Of a DNA stretch of 8,923 nt, positions 5,057 to 8,923 are shown piece by piece. The DNA is from JAAZFF01 sp964405775. GTDB taxonomy: Bacteria > Verrucomicrobiota > Kiritimatiellia > RFP12 > UBA3636. How positions within the stretch are numbered: the stretch's first letter is position 1; each line of letters starts with the position of its first letter. The DNA lies in assembly GCA_964405775.1 (NCBI GenBank), contig CAYOPG010000088.1, positions 1 to 8,923 on the forward strand, written 5' to 3'. The notes below the pieces were generated by a model. That model did not search any database. It saw nothing but the letters and a program-made list of their open reading frames with translations, and had not been told where the DNA came from. A program made the position numbers and the translations under genes.

Positions 5057-6811
5057 ATGTCAAATATGATCCAACTGGAAATCAACGGCATCCCCTTGGA
5101 AGTGCCACAAGGCACCTCTATTCTCAACGCGGCGAAGGCCGTCCATGTGAAAATCCCATCCCTCTGCTATCACCCGGACTTGAAGGCGGGCGCGTCTTGT
5201 GGCATATGCGTGGTGCGCAACGCCGGCTCGCCGAAGCTACTCCGCGCGTGTTGCACGGAAGTCGCGCCAGGCATGAAGATCACGACGCATGACTCCGACA
5301 TAGTCGACGTGCGCCGCACCGTGCTTGAGCTCATCCTCGCCAACCATCCGAACGACTGTCTGCAATGCCCGCGCTCGGGTAACTGCGAGCTGCAGAAAAT
5401 TGCGGCGGATTTTGGAATTCGCGAAGTTCCATTCCCCCGCGAAGTCCTCAAGATCGACGTCGACAACTCGACCCCCTCTCTGGTTTTGAACCAGGAGAAG
5501 TGCATCAAATGCGGCCGCTGCGTCGACGTCTGCCAGAACATGCAGAATGTATGGGCTCTCGAGTTCATCGGCCGCGGTGAAGACACTCGCATGATCCCAG
5601 CCGCCGGAGTGAAGCTGAACGAGTCTCCCTGCATCAAATGCGGCCAGTGCTCCGCACACTGCCCTGTTGGCGCCATCTATGAGAACGACGAGACTAAAAA
5701 AGCCTGGGATCTCCTTCGCGATCCGGATACCGTGGCGGTCGCGCAGATCGCGCCGGCGGTGCGCGTCGCTCTAGGCGAGGCGTTTGGTCTAAAACCCGGA
5801 ACACTGCTCACAGGGAAAATTTACGCCGCATTGCGCCGTCTGGGTTTTGAAATCGTGTTCGACACCAACTACAGCGCCGATGTTACTATAATGGAGGAAG
5901 CCACAGAATTCGTGAAGCGATTCACAAAAGGCGGAGAACTCCCTCTGATCACTTCATGCTGCCCAGCATGGACAGACTGGATGGAGAAATACGCCCCGGA
6001 CTTTACCGAGAACTTCTCCTCTGCAAAATCACCGCAGCAGATGCTCAGCGCCCTAGCGAAGTCGTATTGGGCTGAGACGAACAATGTTGATCCGAAAAAG
6101 ATCGCTGTCATCTCCATCATGCCATGCACCGCGAAGAAATACGAGATCACGAGATCCGACGACATGGCCTCCACAGGCCAGCAGGACACCGACCTCGTGC
6201 TCACCACACGCGAACTCGCCCGCATGATAAAGAGCTCTGGCATTGACTTCCTAAATCTCCCCGACGAAGAGGCAGACGAGCTGCTGGGCGCATACAGCGG
6301 CGCCGGTACGATCTTCGGTGTTACCGGCGGCGTTATGGAAGCCGCGCTCCGCACGGCGTACTGCATGGTGACCGGCGACGATGAGCCGCCTTCGATCAAC
6401 TTCGATGTTGTACGCGGTATGGAAGGCGTCAAGGAAGCCGAGATTGACATCAAGGGGACCAAGGTGAAGATAGCTGTCGCACATCAAATGGGCAATGTCG
6501 AGCAGGTTCTCAACGCAGTTCGCGCTGACATCAAGGAAGGGAAAAAACCGCGCTATGATTTCATCGAAGTCATGGCTTGCCGAGGTGGTTGCATCGGCGG
6601 CGGCGGCCAGCCAACGGGAGCTACGGATGAAATCCGCGCCCTCCGCACAGCTGGTATCTATACCGACGACGAAAAGAGCTTGGTGCGCATGTCGCATAAG
6701 AACCCACAAGTACAGGCGCTCTACGCCGACTACCTGGATGAGCCTGGCAGCGAAAAAGCCGAAAAACTTCTGCACACTTCATACCACAAACGCAAGGTAT
6801 ACGCAAAGTAA
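5057..6811 (+). CDS. hydA: [FeFe]-hydrogenase catalytic subunit (HydA), M3-type
   Basis: This 584-aa enzyme catalyses reversible proton reduction to H2 at the H-cluster. The N-terminal relay has a plant-type [2Fe-2S] domain (C37, C48, C51, C65), a His-ligated [4Fe-4S] site (H97, C101, C104, C110) and a 2x[4Fe-4S] domain (C149, C152, C155, C159; C192, C195, C198, C202). The H domain has TSCCPAW (299-305), MPCTAKKYE (355-363) and MACRGGCIGGG (506-516), giving H-cluster ligands C302, C357, C508 and C512. Against the Clostridium pasteurianum CpI numbering I remember, the proton-path residues C301, E281, E284 and S321 and the pocket methionines M355 and M506 are kept. The ending LLHTSYHKRKVY is the usual small-subunit-like tail fused to the large domain. 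The length matches CpI (about 574 aa) and lacks the extra C-terminal cluster domain of the longer Thermotoga HydA. No signal peptide is seen, so it acts in the cytoplasm with HydB and HydC. GAAAGG lies 9 nt before the ATG. Confidence 0.97.
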   Translation: MSNMIQLEINGIPLEVPQGTSILNAAKAVHVKIPSLCYHPDLKAGASCGICVVRNAGSPKLLRACCTEVAPGMKITTHDSDIVDVRRTVLELILANHPNDCLQCPRSGNCELQKIAADFGIREVPFPREVLKIDVDNSTPSLVLNQEKCIKCGRCVDVCQNMQNVWALEFIGRGEDTRMIPAAGVKLNESPCIKCGQCSAHCPVGAIYENDETKKAWDLLRDPDTVAVAQIAPAVRVALGEAFGLKPGTLLTGKIYAALRRLGFEIVFDTNYSADVTIMEEATEFVKRFTKGGELPLITSCCPAWTDWMEKYAPDFTENFSSAKSPQQMLSALAKSYWAETNNVDPKKIAVISIMPCTAKKYEITRSDDMASTGQQDTDLVLTTRELARMIKSSGIDFLNLPDEEADELLGAYSGAGTIFGVTGGVMEAALRTAYCMVTGDDEPPSINFDVVRGMEGVKEAEIDIKGTKVKIAVAHQMGNVEQVLNAVRADIKEGKKPRYDFIEVMACRGGCIGGGGQPTGATDEIRALRTAGIYTDDEKSLVRMSHKNPQVQALYADYLDEPGSEKAEKLLHTSYHKRKVYAK

Positions 6812-6835
6812 ACGCTTGACGCATAAGAAGAAATG

Positions 6836-6873
6836 GCGCTAGGTTCCGATAAGGAATCCAGCGCTTTTTCTTT
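6836..6873 (+). terminator. Intrinsic terminator after hydA, possibly bidirectional
   Basis: Bases 6836-6847 pair with 6853-6864 (11 of 12 positions, counting one G-T pair, with one A-C mismatch) around the loop GATAA. The stem is followed directly by TTTTTCTTT. It lies 25 nt after the hydA stop and ends the hydrogenase operon. The upstream flank AAGAAGAAA gives a T-rich tail on the other strand. The same hairpin may therefore terminate the convergent lyase-family gene, whose stop is 44 nt away. Confidence 0.88.
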
Positions 6874-6916
6874 GCAAACAGAGTGCAGAGATCTGCTACG
6901 CGCAGATTCCCCACGC

Positions 6917-8923
6917 CTAATCAGAAACAACAGAATATCCGTATGGGAGGAGGTGCAGACGCTGGCCTATACTGCAGGTGATTTTATTGCGGCGTTCAAG
7001 CTCGTTCATCACTAGATGCCGTGGCACTCCTCCGGCGTCGTCTCCCCCTATTTCGACAAGATCCGGCCCCTTCCATCCGTTGGCGATTCCATTCTCAATG
7101 GCATTTCTAAAGCGTTCGTCTCCAGTCCGCCTGTATGCGACTGCCATAAGGTACGGAGCCTGACCAGCTCTAGGAAGCTGGTGTGGCAGCCAGCCGACTT
7201 CATCTTGCTCTTCTAAGCACAGGTTGGCATGGCGGACTATGGCATCGAGCATTTTTGCGTGATTGTATGTCTCAGCCAGCTCCGATAATATGTGCTGACC
7301 ACCGAATCCGAAGAAGAAAAAGTAACTGCCGATCAAAGTGCCTCTTGTCTCGTCTGACGGATCAGCCGGCCCTGTAAGCGCATGTCCCTCCCCTGTCGCT
7401 AAGTTGATATGTACGTTGGCGGCAATGTGTCCATCGGGACGCACAGCATCAGCGAAGACGTCCAAAGCTCGGCAAACAACAGCATGGTCTGCTGGTTCGC
7501 CAGTCAGCTCGGCCTTGACCATGAGGGCGCAGAGCCCGGACACCATGGAAGGTGCTGTACGGCTAGTGCGCTCGTATGATTGGAACACGGCAGCAGTTTC
7601 GAGAATGACTTCACGCGTCCATGGGTCGCCGGTCGTATAATAGTGCAGACGCTTTACCAGTGGCATCGAGACGCGCCACTCTTTGTCTTTGCATCCCCAA
7701 TGATTAACGTTGTGCCGCGAGCCGACTCCTTTGAACATCCCGCGGTGGTACATATCAACGTCTCGGTTGTGCCGCGTCATGGCTATTGAAGCTTCCATCC
7801 AGTCGACTCGCCCGTAGCGCAAGGCCGCAAGCCACAGCCCGAGGTCTGGCAGTGATTCCGAGTTCAACCAGGCGTAACCGCCATCATCAAAAGCCCACTG
7901 GTCACGTTTGGTGATGAACGACATCTGAATATCGCCGTAGTCCATAAGGCCGTACCAACCCCGGAATTCGCGTTCCGCGAGCAGGTGTTCCAGAAGCTCG
8001 ATAAAATGCCCCTCCGAATCAACCGCCGAGGAGGGCGTTTCGGAAGAGATTTCACCAACGACGCCGCTGGCGGCAAACTCCCCGGGATCCGGGACGACCC
8101 TAACGGGCTCGGTCCAGAAGCGCCCAGCGGCTTCAGCCTCTTCGCGAGAAGCACCAGCCGAATGAAAGCGGATCATGAGTTCGCTTGATTTGGCGATCCC
8201 CGTGGCACCGTGAGTCTGCGTGGGGAAGGCTCCCTCCCCGGATTCATAAATAGTTGTTCCGAGCAAAGATGGAGCATAGCGACGCAAATCAAGTCCCTCT
8301 GAGCCAGCCGGAATGAGACCGAACGTGAGCGTACCGCTGTCGGCATCAATTTCTAGAGAGCGAGGGTACTCTTGCCAAATGTAGCGCATCGCGCCGGTCA
8401 CCCCGCCGTTAGTATCGCCTAAATGGCACCACCCCCGCGATCTTCTGCCTTCACGGATCTTTACCCACGAGGCGTCCGAGCCTGTACGCTTGTCCAGACG
8501 GTAGAAGCTGGAGCCCAATTGCAGCAGACGCGCACGCGGCCATTCGTGGCCGTCAGGAATCCAGCGGGAATCGTCCCAATAGCCTGAACCAGAATCTTGC
8601 CCGAACCCGAAGAACGGCGCATCGGAGCCAAACACACTATGTACAGTGAGTTCAAGTCGGGCAAACGCATCTCGGTCCGGATCGCCAAGATAGATAAGCA
8701 CCGGCTGGATTCCAATGCGCGGCTCGTCTCGTACGACTTCGACAAAAGTCACGAGTTCCGCAAGCGTGCGCCCATCCTCGACGAAGCGCCCTGCCAAGCG
8801 CACCACCACACGAGTAGGGCTGCGTTCCACTATTTTCATTCCGGGGTGTTCGAAAGTCCAGCCGATGGCTCCACGACGACGGGTCGCTTCGGGCCGCCTG
8901 CTGTCCCATAGATCCGCAGCGTC
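6917..8923 (-). CDS. PcRGLX/YetA-like (exo-rhamnogalacturonan lyase family) protein, N-terminus outside window
   Basis: The frame is open to the right edge (668 codons before the TAG at 6919-6917). The ATG at 8839 is internal, because the 28 codons upstream are stop-free and protein-like (for example GAIGWTFEHPG). Counting from that ATG, the start of the visible part fits the RIFT-barrel domain of this family, with VTFVEVVRDEPRIGIQPVLIY and LGDPDRDAFARLEL (about 30-65). A beta domain follows, with GWCHLGDTNGG, IWQEYPRSLEID and LDLRRY (about 135-205) and TGIAKSSELMIRF (about 218-230). The C-terminal half, about 300-640, looks like an alpha/alpha toroid with GVGSRHNVNHWGCKDKEW (about 371-388). 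Characterised relatives cleave rhamnogalacturonan from the chain end, but YetA-like members are diverse and mostly untested, so the substrate is unknown. The N-terminus and any signal peptide are out of view. It is convergent with the hydrogenase operon and probably unrelated in function. Confidence 0.82.
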   Translation of the reverse strand, partial: DAADLWDSRRPEATRRRGAIGWTFEHPGMKIVERSPTRVVVRLAGRFVEDGRTLAELVTFVEVVRDEPRIGIQPVLIYLGDPDRDAFARLELTVHSVFGSDAPFFGFGQDSGSGYWDDSRWIPDGHEWPRARLLQLGSSFYRLDKRTGSDASWVKIREGRRSRGWCHLGDTNGGVTGAMRYIWQEYPRSLEIDADSGTLTFGLIPAGSEGLDLRRYAPSLLGTTIYESGEGAFPTQTHGATGIAKSSELMIRFHSAGASREEAEAAGRFWTEPVRVVPDPGEFAASGVVGEISSETPSSAVDSEGHFIELLEHLLAEREFRGWYGLMDYGDIQMSFITKRDQWAFDDGGYAWLNSESLPDLGLWLAALRYGRVDWMEASIAMTRHNRDVDMYHRGMFKGVGSRHNVNHWGCKDKEWRVSMPLVKRLHYYTTGDPWTREVILETAAVFQSYERTSRTAPSMVSGLCALMVKAELTGEPADHAVVCRALDVFADAVRPDGHIAANVHINLATGEGHALTGPADPSDETRGTLIGSYFFFFGFGGQHILSELAETYNHAKMLDAIVRHANLCLEEQDEVGWLPHQLPRAGQAPYLMAVAYRRTGDERFRNAIENGIANGWKGPDLVEIGGDDAGGVPRHLVMNELERRNKITCSIGQRLHLLPYGYSVVSD

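Noticed and set aside
5869..6462. 197-codon antisense frame inside hydA
   Set aside because: It lies wholly opposite a strongly conserved hydrogenase domain and shows no recognisable motif or ribosome site. GC-biased codon use commonly leaves such open shadow frames.
8837..8839. ATG at 8839 as the true start of the YetA-like protein
   Set aside because: The same frame stays open for 28 codons to the window edge with protein-like sequence, and no Shine-Dalgarno precedes this ATG.
1..8923. CRISPR arrays, insertion sequences, integrase or attachment sites
   Set aside because: No direct-repeat arrays, transposase frames or flanking terminal repeats were seen. The tRNA gene has no partial duplicate copy in the window that would suggest an integration site.

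Overview
The window looks like chromosome from an obligately anaerobic, fermentative bacterium. Its centre is a complete five-gene operon for a multisubunit, NAD-linked [FeFe]-hydrogenase. Base composition is moderately GC-rich by eye, and gene spacing and Shine-Dalgarno sites are ordinary bacterial. Taxonomy cannot be fixed from the sequence. The pairing of a HydABC-type hydrogenase with a PcRGLX/YetA-like polysaccharide-lyase-family protein suits gut or sediment anaerobes such as Lentisphaerota/Kiritimatiellota or Clostridia. That is a low-confidence inference.

Left block, minus strand, 1-1531: a good sigma70-type promoter (TTGACG, 17 bp, TAGAAT) drives tRNA-Arg(CCT). It is followed after only 22 nt by serC (phosphoserine aminotransferase), and 34 nt later by the start of a membrane protein that runs off the left edge. 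The promoter spacer and -10 box contain a perfect 8-bp inverted repeat, which makes a candidate operator.

Divergent intergenic region, 1489-1685: besides that promoter it holds a weak candidate rightward promoter and a leader hairpin for the hydrogenase operon.

Central block, plus strand, 1686-6811: hydC (NuoE-like), a stand-alone GHKL ATPase of unknown role, a small thioredoxin-like ferredoxin-fold protein, hydB (NuoF-like with extra Fe-S domains) and hydA (catalytic [FeFe]-hydrogenase with an M3-type Fe-S relay). Gaps are 3-18 nt, so the genes are almost certainly co-transcribed. Together HydA, HydB and HydC should link NAD(H), probably with ferredoxin by electron bifurcation, to proton/H2 interconversion. 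H-cluster ligands, the proton-path residues and all predicted cluster cysteines are intact. The maturation genes hydE, hydF and hydG are not in the window.

Right block: a strong hairpin terminator (6836-6873) ends the operon. It may also serve the convergent minus-strand gene at 6917-8923, a PcRGLX/YetA-like (exo-rhamnogalacturonan-lyase family) protein whose N-terminus lies beyond the right edge.

The least explained item is the GHKL ATPase inside the hydrogenase operon, together with the neighbouring ferredoxin-fold protein that lacks one canonical cluster cysteine. Both look like recurrent but functionally unassigned partners of this hydrogenase class. I do not see an unambiguous new system.
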